From assembly GCA_022361275.1 (NCBI GenBank), contig JAKSBE010000274.1, positions 1-38,228 of the forward strand: a DNA stretch of 38,228 nt, in the 5' to 3' direction. The translations under genes and the position numbers were made by a program. Each line of letters begins with the position of its first letter. The first letter of the stretch is position 1. The notes beneath the pieces are model-generated. The model was not told the origin of the DNA, did not search any database, and saw nothing but the letters and a program-made list of their open reading frames with translations. Positions 16,760 to 24,850 of this stretch are shown here, one piece after another. This DNA comes from Kiloniellales bacterium (GTDB lineage: Bacteria; Pseudomonadota; Alphaproteobacteria; Kiloniellales; JAKSBE01).

Positions 16760-17458
16760 TCAGTCGTAGTCGTAGCGCGGATACCAGTCGGTGCCGCGCC
16801 CTTCCGGCGTCAGGTCGAGCAGGTTCCACAGCGGCCAGAGGTTGTCGATGTGGCGCGGGTTCTGGCCCGGTTCCGACGGCAGGAAGAAGAGTTCCGAGGC
16901 ATAGCGATGGCAGATGCCGTCCTCGGCCTTCTGGAACACGTTGACGATCGGCAGCTGCTCACCCTCCGGCGTCTCGGCCAGGTAATCGCTGTTGTAGCTG
17001 CAGCCGCCGGAGGACAGGAGCCTCAGGTTGTGCCAGCCGCGTCCGCGCGCCCAGTCGCGGATCTGGCCGATCGGCGCCTTGGCGACCACGGCCAGGTTCG
17101 TCCGCTGGGCGATGTGCACCGCATTGCCGTCGAGGCCGTCGAGGAAGGCGCTGCACATCGGGCAAGGCTTACCGTCCGGCGCATACATGAAGCCGTAGAC
17201 GACCAGGCTGTCCTTGCCGGGGGCGAAGAGCTCCGAAAGGCAGGTCCGGGTCACCGTGGTGCTGTCCGAAAGGTCGCGGCCGCCCTCCTCGAAGACATAG
17301 TCCTCCTTCAAAAGGCCGCCGCGCGGCAATTTCCGGCGCAGCGCGGCGACCTTCTCGACCTGCACCCGCAGGTCCTTCTCGGCCGCGAGCAGACGGTCGC
17401 GGGCCGCCCGGTAGTCTTCGGTCTCGTTCGGCAGGTGCTGCCGATGGAACTGTCCCAT
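16760..17458 (-). CDS. DUF899 (thioredoxin-like) family protein
   Basis: YRAARDRLLAAEKDLRVQVEKVAALRRKLPRGG...CPMCSAFLDGLDG...SSGGCSYNSDY...NVFQKAEDGICHRY. Confidence 0.85.
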   Translation of the reverse strand: MGQFHRQHLPNETEDYRAARDRLLAAEKDLRVQVEKVAALRRKLPRGGLLKEDYVFEEGGRDLSDSTTVTRTCLSELFAPGKDSLVVYGFMYAPDGKPCPMCSAFLDGLDGNAVHIAQRTNLAVVAKAPIGQIRDWARGRGWHNLRLLSSGGCSYNSDYLAETPEGEQLPIVNVFQKAEDGICHRYASELFFLPSEPGQNPRHIDNLWPLWNLLDLTPEGRGTDWYPRYDYD

Positions 17459-17491
17459 CGTCTTGTCCTCACTCCTGCATCGGACCTCGGG

Positions 17492-17845
17492 TCAGCCGTC
17501 CCCATCCGGGCGATCCGGGTCCAGGCGGTCCAGATAGCCGGCCAGGGCGTCGAGCTGCGCCTCCCAGAAGCGCCGGTACTCGGCGATCCAGGCGGCGGCG
17601 TCGCGCAGCGGCGCGGCGTCCAGGCGGCAGCGGACGACCCGGCCGTCCTTCTCCTTGCGGACGAGCCCCGCCGTCTCCAGCACCCGGAGGTGCTTGGAGA
17701 CGGCCGGCAGCGACATCTCGTGGGGCGCGGCCAGGTCGCCGACGCTGGCCTCCCCCAGCGCCAGACGCGCGAGGATCGCCCGGCGGGTCGGGTCGCCCAG
17801 GGCGGAAAACACGGCGTCGAGGTCTTGCGATTGATATTTAACCAT
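17492..17845 (-). CDS. ArsR-family transcriptional regulator
   Basis: DAVFSALGDPTRRAILARLALGEASVGDLAAPHEMSLPAVSKHLRVLETAGLVRKEKDGRVVRCRLD. Confidence 0.92.
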   Translation of the reverse strand: MVKYQSQDLDAVFSALGDPTRRAILARLALGEASVGDLAAPHEMSLPAVSKHLRVLETAGLVRKEKDGRVVRCRLDAAPLRDAAAWIAEYRRFWEAQLDALAGYLDRLDPDRPDGDG

Positions 17846-17903
17846 TTAGTTTATTATTGACCCGCCGGCAAGGCATGTCAAGCCGCGCCCTGCCCCTGGA
17901 TAG

Positions 17904-17925
17904 TTAGAGCAGCCCCCGTTCGAGA
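17904..17925 (+). repeat. Fragment of the two-hairpin palindromic repeat family (TTAGAGCAGCCCCCGTTCGAGA)
   Basis: Matches the TTAGAGCAGC-CCGCGTTC part of the copies at 22038, 23146 and 25462. Confidence 0.4.
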
Positions 17926-18056
17926 GATACTGTGCTGTATCCTGATCGCCGGAGTGATGGCGCTCGGCCTCGGCCTACTGCGCGGCCTCACCGGCAGGTC
18001 GCAGGACGCCGCGACGGCCTGGCGTCCGGACGGCAAGCGGGAGGAGGACTAGGACC

Positions 18057-18431
18057 TTGGCAGGCTTCAGCTTCAGGGAGCGCGCGGGCCGCTTCCGGCA
18101 CGCCTTCAGCGGCCTCGGCTTCATGCTGCGGACCCAGCACAACGCCTGGCTTCACGCGGTCGCGACGCTTCTCGCGGTCGCCTTGGGGGTCGCGCTGGAC
18201 CTCGCCGCCGCCGACTGGAAGTGGCTGGTCCTGACCATCGTCATGGTCTGGGTCGCCGAGGCCACGAACACGGCCTTCGAGCATCTCTGCGACGCGGTCT
18301 CGCCGGACGACAACGCCTCGGTCAAGGTCGCCAAGGACGTCGCCGCCGGCGCGGTCCTGATCTGCGCTATCGGCGCGGTCTCCATGGCCTGGCTGATCTT
18401 CGGCCCTTACCTCTTCACCTTCACCGGCTAG
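18057..18431 (+). CDS. dgkA: Diacylglycerol kinase/undecaprenol kinase family membrane protein
   Basis: EATNTAFEHLCDAVSPDDNASVKVAKDVAAGAVLICAI matches the DAGK_prokar signature (E..N.A.E...D......AKD..AAAVL). ORF track opens at a non-ATG start. Confidence 0.8.
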   Translation: MAGFSFRERAGRFRHAFSGLGFMLRTQHNAWLHAVATLLAVALGVALDLAAADWKWLVLTIVMVWVAEATNTAFEHLCDAVSPDDNASVKVAKDVAAGAVLICAIGAVSMAWLIFGPYLFTFTG

Positions 18432-18532
18432 TGTGATTCGCCGTAGCGAGCGCGGGCCGCTGGGCGTAGTCTCCGCTTGGCCGCCCGCCGCCGATCGAGC
18501 GGGCCGGGTTGGCACCTGACCGGGAGAGCAGC

Positions 18533-19051
18533 ATGGATGACGGCACCGCAGCGACCATGAAGTACATCCTGATGTTCGCGGCGATCTATGTCGCGTTGCT
18601 GCTGACGGTCGGCACTCTTGCCGTGATCACGAGTTTCGAGCCGAACAACGGAGTCAGGATCGGCATCTTCGTCGTCGCGATCATCCCGCCGGCCCACAAG
18701 TTCGCGCAGGCTTACGGGCGGCTCCCTTCGAAGGGTGAGCGCGCGCGCTTCGCGCTCGGCTGCCTGATCGTCAGCATCGCATCCGACGTGGCCATGCTGA
18801 CCGTCCTGCCCATAATCGAGGCGGGCCAGGACGCCGGTTCCGCGATCCTGGAACTGGTCGCCATCCTCTTCGGCGAACTTGGCCATGTCTTCCTGGCCAT
18901 AATGCTGGGCGTTCTCGGCCTCTATTTCCTGGTGGCCTACTTCGGCTTCCGCTGGTTCGCCAAGAGCGGGCTCAAGCCCCCTGCGCAAGGAGGCGCGGCC
19001 TCGAGCCCCGGCGGCGGCTCGGATCCGGACCTGCCCCGGCCTCCGGCGTAG
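18533..19051 (+). CDS. Integral membrane protein, ABZJ_00895-like
   Basis: Polytopic: KYILMFAAIYVALLL...NNGVRIGIFVVAIIPPAHKFAQAYGRLPSKGERARFALGCLIVSIASD. Confidence 0.5.
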   Translation: MDDGTAATMKYILMFAAIYVALLLTVGTLAVITSFEPNNGVRIGIFVVAIIPPAHKFAQAYGRLPSKGERARFALGCLIVSIASDVAMLTVLPIIEAGQDAGSAILELVAILFGELGHVFLAIMLGVLGLYFLVAYFGFRWFAKSGLKPPAQGGAASSPGGGSDPDLPRPPA

Positions 19052-19121
19052 CGTCACCTGCAGCCCGACCGCCCGGCGTGCTCAGGCGCCCGCGGCACCG
19101 CCGGGGCCGCGTCGGCACGGG

Positions 19122-20054
19122 TCAGGACAGCGGACGGACCACGTCGGGCAGCTTGCCCCGGATCAGCTCGGCGAGCTGCTGCAGGGATCCGCTGCGCGGG
19201 AAGGTCTTGCGGTAGACCAGGGCGATGCGGCGCAGGGCCTTGGCCGCGTCGATCGGCTTGGCGTCCAGCGGCGCCCGCCGGCTGCGGCGGCCGTGCAGCG
19301 CCAGGGCCGGCACCAGGGTGCAGCCGTAGCCGGCGGCCACCATCTGGCGCAGGGTCTCCAGGCTGGTGGCCTGGAGGTTGCCCAGGCCGTGCAGCTTGCC
19401 GCGCCCTGCCCGGCCTCGCGGCGCCTGTCCGCAGACGGACAGGGCCTGGTCGCGCAGGCAGTGCCCCTCGGCCAGGAGCAACAGGTCTTCCCTCACGAGG
19501 TCCTGCTCGGAGATCCGGGCCCGCTTGGCGAAGGGATGCTCCGGCGGATGGACGACCCAGAAGGGCTCGTCGAAAAGCGGCAGGACGGCCAGCTCGGCGC
19601 CCTCGACCGGCAGCGCCACCAGGGCCGCGTCGAGCTCGTGCGCCTTGAGCAGGTCCAGGAGCTGATCGGTCAGATCCTCCCGCAGGACCAATTCCAGCGC
19701 CGGAAAGGCCCGGCCGATGGGCGCCAGGATCCAAGGCAGGAGATAGGGCCCCAAGGTCGGGATGATGCCCAAGGTCAGGGGCCCGGCCATGGGATCGCGG
19801 TTGGCCGCGGCGATCTCCAGGATGGCGTCGGCCTGCTCCAGGGCCTGGCGCGCCCGCGCGACCACGGCCTCGCCCAGGGGCGTCACGACCACCGACTTGT
19901 TGCTGCGCTCCAAGAGCTGCAGGCCGAGGTAGGCCTCCAGCTTCTTGAGCTGGGAGCTGAGCGTCGGCTGGCTCACGTTGCAGGCCGCCGCGGCGCGGCC
20001 GAAGTGCCGCTCCTCGGCGACCGCGACCAGGTACCTGAGATCCCTGAGGTTCAT
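19122..20054 (-). CDS. oxyR: OxyR-type LysR hydrogen-peroxide regulator with both redox cysteines
   Basis: MNLRDLRYLVAVAEERHFGRAAAACNVSQPTLSSQLKKLE; EGHCLRDQALSVC retains both Cys; TSLETLRQMVAAGYGCTLVPALAL. Confidence 0.9.
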   Translation of the reverse strand: MNLRDLRYLVAVAEERHFGRAAAACNVSQPTLSSQLKKLEAYLGLQLLERSNKSVVVTPLGEAVVARARQALEQADAILEIAAANRDPMAGPLTLGIIPTLGPYLLPWILAPIGRAFPALELVLREDLTDQLLDLLKAHELDAALVALPVEGAELAVLPLFDEPFWVVHPPEHPFAKRARISEQDLVREDLLLLAEGHCLRDQALSVCGQAPRGRAGRGKLHGLGNLQATSLETLRQMVAAGYGCTLVPALALHGRRSRRAPLDAKPIDAAKALRRIALVYRKTFPRSGSLQQLAELIRGKLPDVVRPLS

Positions 20055-20130
20055 CCCCCACCCCGATAGATGGCGTAAATCGCTGTCATTCAAACAATCG
20101 AATTCTCGGCTACGGATTTCAAGCCTAAAT

Positions 20131-20145
20131 TTATAATTATTCTAA
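20131..20145. promoter_or_regulatory. Fur-family (PerR/Irr-like) box TTATAAT-T-ATTCTAA
   Basis: 7-1-7 inverted repeat between divergent oxyR (-) and exporter gene (+); near-identical to 21464..21478. Confidence 0.5.
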
Positions 20146-20208
20146 TTCCAAGTCTGGAAGCCGGCCGAGACCGAACCTCGCCGAAGAGCGAAAAGAGCCA
20201 ACCCAGCC

Positions 20209-21393
20209 ATGTCCAGCCTGGTCGCAGTCCTGCATCAAAAGACGCCCGGCGCCGGCGGCCTGCGGGACCGCCTGCGCTGGCGCTCCCTGGTCCTCGTCCT
20301 GCTGGCGGCGCTGGCGCTGACCTCCGCCGAAACTCTGCGGATCGTGATGGAAGCCCTCAGCGAGGCCTATCTGGCGGTCACGGTCTTCGTCGCCGGCACC
20401 CTCGCGCTGGTCTACGGCCTGGAGCGCGCCTTCAAGGGCGACTTCGGCACCCTCCTGGCGCGCGTCGGACGCTGGCAGGTCCCCGCCGGCGCCGTGATGG
20501 GTGCCTTTCCGGGCTGCGGCGGCGCCATCGTCATGGTCACGCAGTTCACCAAGGGCCACGCCAGCTTCGGCACCCTGGTCGCCACCCTGACCGCGACCAT
20601 GGGCGACGCCATGTTCCTCCTGCTGGCGAAGGAGCCGGGGACCGCGCTCGGCATCATCGCTCTGAGCGTGGTGGTGGGCTCGCTCTCGGGCCTGGCGGTC
20701 GACGCCCTGCACGGCCGCGGCTTCCTGCAGCCGCGCCGGCCGGCGCAGGCGGCGGAGGCCCCGGCGACCGCCGCAGGCGCCGACGCCGCTGCGCCGGCCT
20801 CCCTGCGGCTGCTGTGGTTCGTCCTGCTGGTCCCCGGCTTGGCCCTGGGCGTGATGGGAGCCTTCCAGGTCGAGCTCGCCAGCCTCGTCCCGCTGCCGGC
20901 CGGGACCGAGCCCGAGCTCTGGCTGGGCGTGGCCGGCGCGGTGCTCGCGCTGATCCTCTGGGCCGGCTGGAGCCATGCGCAGGAGGTGCCGGCGAGCGCC
21001 GGCTGCAGCCGCGAGGACCTCGGCGCGCGCATCATGACCGACACCAACTTCATCACCGCCTGGGTGGTCTTCGCCTTCCTGGTCTACGAGCTGGGCTTGC
21101 ACTTCAGCGGCGTCGACCTCGCGGCGGCCTTCGCGCTCTGGGCGCCCCTGGTGCCCCTGGCCGCGATCCTGGTCGGGTTCCTGCCCGGCTGCGGACCGCC
21201 GATCGTGGTCACGACCCTTTACCTGACCGGCAGCCTGCCGCTCTCGGCGCAGATCGGCAACGCGATCAGCAACGACGGCGACGCGCTCTTCCCGGCGCTG
21301 GCGCTGGCGCCCAAGGCGGCCATGGTGGCCACGCTCTACAGCGCGCTGCCGGCGCTGCTGGTCGCCTACGGCTGTTTCCTGATCTGGGAGTGA
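20209..21393 (+). CDS. 10TM heavy-metal exporter / putative manganese transporter (ArsP_2-like)
   Basis: Duplicated motif FPGCGGAIVMVTQFTKG...TMGDAMFLLLA and LPGCGPPIVVTTLYLTG...SNDGDALFPALA; about 10 hydrophobic segments. Confidence 0.75.
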   Translation: MSSLVAVLHQKTPGAGGLRDRLRWRSLVLVLLAALALTSAETLRIVMEALSEAYLAVTVFVAGTLALVYGLERAFKGDFGTLLARVGRWQVPAGAVMGAFPGCGGAIVMVTQFTKGHASFGTLVATLTATMGDAMFLLLAKEPGTALGIIALSVVVGSLSGLAVDALHGRGFLQPRRPAQAAEAPATAAGADAAAPASLRLLWFVLLVPGLALGVMGAFQVELASLVPLPAGTEPELWLGVAGAVLALILWAGWSHAQEVPASAGCSREDLGARIMTDTNFITAWVVFAFLVYELGLHFSGVDLAAAFALWAPLVPLAAILVGFLPGCGPPIVVTTLYLTGSLPLSAQIGNAISNDGDALFPALALAPKAAMVATLYSALPALLVAYGCFLIWE

Positions 21394-21463
21394 CCGCCAT
21401 GCGCATTGACAAGGGTTATCAACGCCATCCGATCAATCGATTGGAGCCGAGCCCTCGCGAATA

Positions 21464-21478
21464 TTAGAATAATTCTAA
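21464..21478. promoter_or_regulatory. Fur-family (Irr ICE/PerR-like) box TTAGAAT-A-ATTCTAA
   Basis: Perfect 7-1-7 palindrome about 100 bp upstream of the catalase remnant; also fits TTAGAA-N3-TTCTAA. Confidence 0.6.
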
Positions 21479-21574
21479 ATATAGCCGTCGCGCGCTGCGG
21501 CACCACGGTTCTCGGCGGGAGTCAGCCCCGGCGGGACCCGGTTTAGACGGGAACCTCACGACCAGGAGACGGAA

Positions 21575-21924
21575 ATGTCCGAACGGAAAACCCTCACCAC
21601 CTCGGCCGGCGCCCCGATCGCCGACAACCAGAATTCGGCCACGGCCGGCGTCCGCGGTCCGATCCTGATGCAGGACTACCAGCTGATCGAGAAACTGGCG
21701 CATCAGAACCGCGAGCGGATCCCGGAGCGTACCGTCCATGCCAAGGGCTGGGGCGCCTACGGCAACTTCACCGTCACCCAAGACGTCACCAAGTACACCC
21801 GCGCCAAGGTCTTCTCCGAGGTCGGCAAGCGGCTTCTCGGTCAAGTTCTATACCGAGGAGGGCAACTGGCGAAGGCGTCGCCAAGGCGCTGGGACTGGAG
21901 GTGAAACTCGACGCGGCCGAATAG
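21575..21924 (+). pseudogene. katA: Catalase (monofunctional heme catalase) with large internal deletions
   Basis: N-terminus [85 protein letters not shown], then in another frame [13 protein letters not shown] (21831-21869), then [17 protein letters not shown] (21871-21924) as a catalase-like C-terminus; the rest of the enzyme is missing. Confidence 0.88.
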
Positions 21925-22037
21925 ACCGTAACCGATCAGGGTGCTCCCCCGCGCATCCTGTCCCCGAGGCGGGCCGTCGTCGGTTTCAGTTCCCTCGGCC
22001 GGCGGCGGCCCGCACCTTTTCTTTCTTCCAACTGTCC

Positions 22038-22143
22038 TAGATCAAACTGCGTTTAATTGGACTCAATTAAACGCAGATAATTTGATCTATTCCATAGAGT
22101 TAGAGCAGCTTATCCGCGTTCGAATGAACGCGGGCTGCTCTAG
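22038..22143 (+). repeat. Two-hairpin palindromic repeat, copy A
   Basis: TAGATCAAACTGCGTTTAATTG-GACT-CAATTAAACGCAGATAATTTGATCTA-TTCCATAGAGT-TAGAGCAGCTTATCCGCGTTC-GAAT-GAACGCGGGCTGCTCTA. Confidence 0.9.
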
Positions 22144-22475
22144 CGCCCGATGCCCGGGATCGCCCCGACCCCGGACAAGGCGGGCCAAAGGCGGTCATGC
22201 AGGCGGTTCCGGCCATCGACCCGAGGTAACGTCGCCAAGAGCCGGAGGGCCGGAGGCGTTGCGCCCCCGCCTGTTCGCCCCGGGGTCGATTTCGTTGCCA
22301 AACCGTCGGGAAGCTTTCGTCGTCCAGGGCCACGCCCGCTCTGCCGCAGCCGCCATAGGGATTTCCGATCAAAGCCCGGCGCTACGGTCGGTTGGCATGA
22401 CGCCCTCCGTCCCCATTTGACGGATACCCGCAGCACACCCACTCCATTGGAAACGAAGAGAGAGGCTGGATCACC

Positions 22476-23066
22476 ATGAAGAAGACGGCTTTGGTCGCTT
22501 TGATGACGGTCACGATGGCGTCCTATGCCCAGGCGGCGGCGATCACGAAGGACGAGGTCATCGCCGCGCAGGAAGCCTGGGCCAAGGGCATCATCGGCAT
22601 CGGACAGGCCTACCTGGACGAGGGCGACTATCGGGCGGCGGCGTCCAAGCACCTCCAGAACCTCTACGCCTACGAGCAGGGCTATGTCCTGTTCAAGCCG
22701 ACCCTGGCGTACGACGACCAGTTCCGGGAGACCTTCGACCAGGCGCTGTCCTACTTCGTCGGCGGCAGTATCGAGGAAGACACCGGCTTCGCGACTCGCC
22801 CCTGGCGGCAGGTGCGCTTCGGCGAGCGGCAGATCGTGATCAACGGCACCACGGCCGCGGTGATGGGCAACTACTACTTCACGCCCGTCGATTCGGAGGA
22901 GGAAACCAAGGTCGAATACACCTTCGGCTACGTCCGGGACGACGAGGGCCGGCTTCGGATCAACGTCCACCACTCCTCCTTGCCGTTCCATAACCAGGAG
23001 CGGCACAGCACGCCCCCGGGACCGACGAATGCATCGACCGAGGGCTTGCCGCCGAATAGGTCGTAA
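22476..23066 (+). CDS. Periplasmic NTF2/SnoaL-like protein
   Basis: Signal peptide MKKTALVALMTVTMASYAQA; AAITKDEVIAAQEAWAKGIIGIGQAY...YFVGGSIEEDTGFATRPWRQVRFGERQIVINGTTAAVMGNYYFT...RLRINVHHSSLPF; RBS AGAGAGGC nearby. Confidence 0.75.
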   Translation: MKKTALVALMTVTMASYAQAAAITKDEVIAAQEAWAKGIIGIGQAYLDEGDYRAAASKHLQNLYAYEQGYVLFKPTLAYDDQFRETFDQALSYFVGGSIEEDTGFATRPWRQVRFGERQIVINGTTAAVMGNYYFTPVDSEEETKVEYTFGYVRDDEGRLRINVHHSSLPFHNQERHSTPPGPTNASTEGLPPNRS

Positions 23067-23145
23067 CAGGAGACGGGCCGCCGTCGGTTTCGGTCTCCTC
23101 ACCGGCGGCGGCCCTGCTTGGCCGGTATACTGCGCACATGAGCGC

Positions 23146-23242
23146 TAGAGCAGCCCGCGTTCATTCGAACGCGGGCTGCTCTAGCTCTATGGAATAGATC
23201 AAACTGCGTTTAATTGAGTCCAATTAAACGCAGTTTGATCTA
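23146..23242 (-). repeat. Two-hairpin palindromic repeat, copy B (inverted relative to A; perfect stems)
   Basis: TAGAGCAGCCCGCGTTC-ATTC-GAACGCGGGCTGCTCTA...TAGATCAAACTGCGTTTAATTG-AGTC-CAATTAAACGCAGTTTGATCTA; 17-bp and 22-bp perfect arms, 4-nt loops. Confidence 0.92.
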
Positions 23243-24850
23243 GGCAGGGAACTCCGGAAACCGCAGCGTCCCGTCGCGCTCGATCTGCCCGGCCAGGGCG
23301 ACTTCCCAGTCGAGGTAGGCCTGCATCGCGGTCTCGACCCCGGTCTCCCGGTCGTAGGGACGGTGGTAGACGTCCTCCTCCGGGTGCAGGGCGGTTTCCA
23401 TGCCCGGCACCAGCGGCAGGCCGGCTGCCGCCCAGGCCGCGGTGCCGCCTTCCAGGGCGGCGAGGCTGCGGTCCGGCCAGCGCGCCGCGCAGTCGGCCGC
23501 GGCGAGCTTTGCCAGGCGGCCGTCCTCGCTGGTGAAGACCAGCTTCGGCTGGTCGCTCGGAACATCGGCTGCCTGCGCGAGCCGGGCACGGATCGCCCAG
23601 GCCGCGCCGGGAACATGGCCGGCGCGGTGGGCCAGGCTGTCGCCCAGGTCGACGACGAAGGCCTCTTCGGCTTGCGCCTGCAAGGCCGCCGGCGTGACGG
23701 TCGCGACCGCCGCGGCGGCCAGCTCCGGCACCTCGGCGCCGCCGGGACCGCTCTCCAGCGTCCCGCCCTCCAGACCTTCGGCGAGGACCGCGACGCCGGG
23801 AAAACCCATCTGGTTGAGCCAGCTGGCGGTCATGGTCGCGCGCACCGCGCTGTCGTCGACCAGGACGATGCGCGCCGCGCGCACCGCCACCCAGCGATCG
23901 GTGGCCTGCACCAGCTGGCCGCCGGGCGCCGAGAGCGCGCCGGGCAGATGGCCCGCGGCGTATTCCTTAGGATCGCGCACGTCGAGCAGGTAGAGCGTGC
24001 GGTCCTCGGCCTCGGCCTGCCAGGCGCCCAGGTCCTCGGGCTCGATCCATTTGACGCCGAAGCGCGCGCCGACCTGGGCCGCGGCCGTCCGGGCCCAGGA
24101 GCGCGCCGCGCCGCCGACCGGGCCGTAGCGCCGCCCGGCGCCGCGCTCCAGCTCGAAGCCGGCCAGGTGCCAGCCCATGGTGCCGTTGCGCAACGCGACC
24201 ACGGGATTGGGCACGCCGGCGTTGATCAGGGACTGGGCGCCGATGATCGAACGGGTCCGACCCGCGCAGTTGACCACGACCAGCGTCTCGGGATCGGGCA
24301 CCAGGTCTCGGACGCGGTAGACCAGCTCGGCCCCGGGCGTGTCGATGCCGCCGGGGATGCTCATCGCCCGGTATTCCTCGAAGGGCCGGCTGTCGAGGAT
24401 CACCAGGTTCTCCCCGGCGTCGAGCTTGGCCTTCAGGTCCTCGGCGCCGATGTTGGGCGTGTCGTGGCGCTGCTCGACCACTTCGCCGAAGGCCTTGGAG
24501 GGCACGTTGACGCCCGAGAAGAGCTCGAAGCCCGCCGCGCCCCAGGCCGCGACGCCGCCGTCCAGGACCCGGACGTCGCCGTAGCCCGCCGCCGCCAGCT
24601 TCGGCGCCGCCCGGGCGGCCAAGCCCTCGCCCCCGCCCTCGTCGCCCCCGTCGCAGAGCACGACCGGCGTGGTCCGGCGCGGCACGAGGTCGCGCAGCCG
24701 CAGCTCCAGGCGGCTGAGCGGCAGGTTGGTCGCCAGCAGGATGTGGCTCCGTCCGAAGACGCCCTGCTCCCGGACGTCCAGCAGGGCGAGTTCGCCGCCC
24801 GCGCGGAGCGCCGCGTGCAGCGCCGCCGGCGTGATCGGCGCGCCGGTCAT
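23240..24850 (-). CDS. Multidomain rhodanese-like (sulfurtransferase) protein, four tandem rhodanese domains
   Basis: Repeated LLDVREQGVFGRSHILLATNLPL..., ILDSRPFEEYRAMSIPGGIDTPG...VVNCAGRTRS, LLDVRDPKEYAAGHLPGALSAPG, VVDLGDSLAHRAGHVPGAAW blocks. Confidence 0.9.
   Translation of the reverse strand: MTGAPITPAALHAALRAGGELALLDVREQGVFGRSHILLATNLPLSRLELRLRDLVPRRTTPVVLCDGGDEGGGEGLAARAAPKLAAAGYGDVRVLDGGVAAWGAAGFELFSGVNVPSKAFGEVVEQRHDTPNIGAEDLKAKLDAGENLVILDSRPFEEYRAMSIPGGIDTPGAELVYRVRDLVPDPETLVVVNCAGRTRSIIGAQSLINAGVPNPVVALRNGTMGWHLAGFELERGAGRRYGPVGGAARSWARTAAAQVGARFGVKWIEPEDLGAWQAEAEDRTLYLLDVRDPKEYAAGHLPGALSAPGGQLVQATDRWVAVRAARIVLVDDSAVRATMTASWLNQMGFPGVAVLAEGLEGGTLESGPGGAEVPELAAAAVATVTPAALQAQAEEAFVVDLGDSLAHRAGHVPGAAWAIRARLAQAADVPSDQPKLVFTSEDGRLAKLAAADCAARWPDRSLAALEGGTAAWAAAGLPLVPGMETALHPEEDVYHRPYDRETGVETAMQAYLDWEVALAGQIERDGTLRFPEFPA

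Noticed and set aside
17932-18055. Short hydrophobic reading frame (CCILIAGVMALGLGLLRGLTGRSQDAATAWRPDGKREED*) just before dgkA
   Set aside because: Plausible small membrane peptide overlapping upstream of dgkA, but no clear start codon/RBS; too weak to call.
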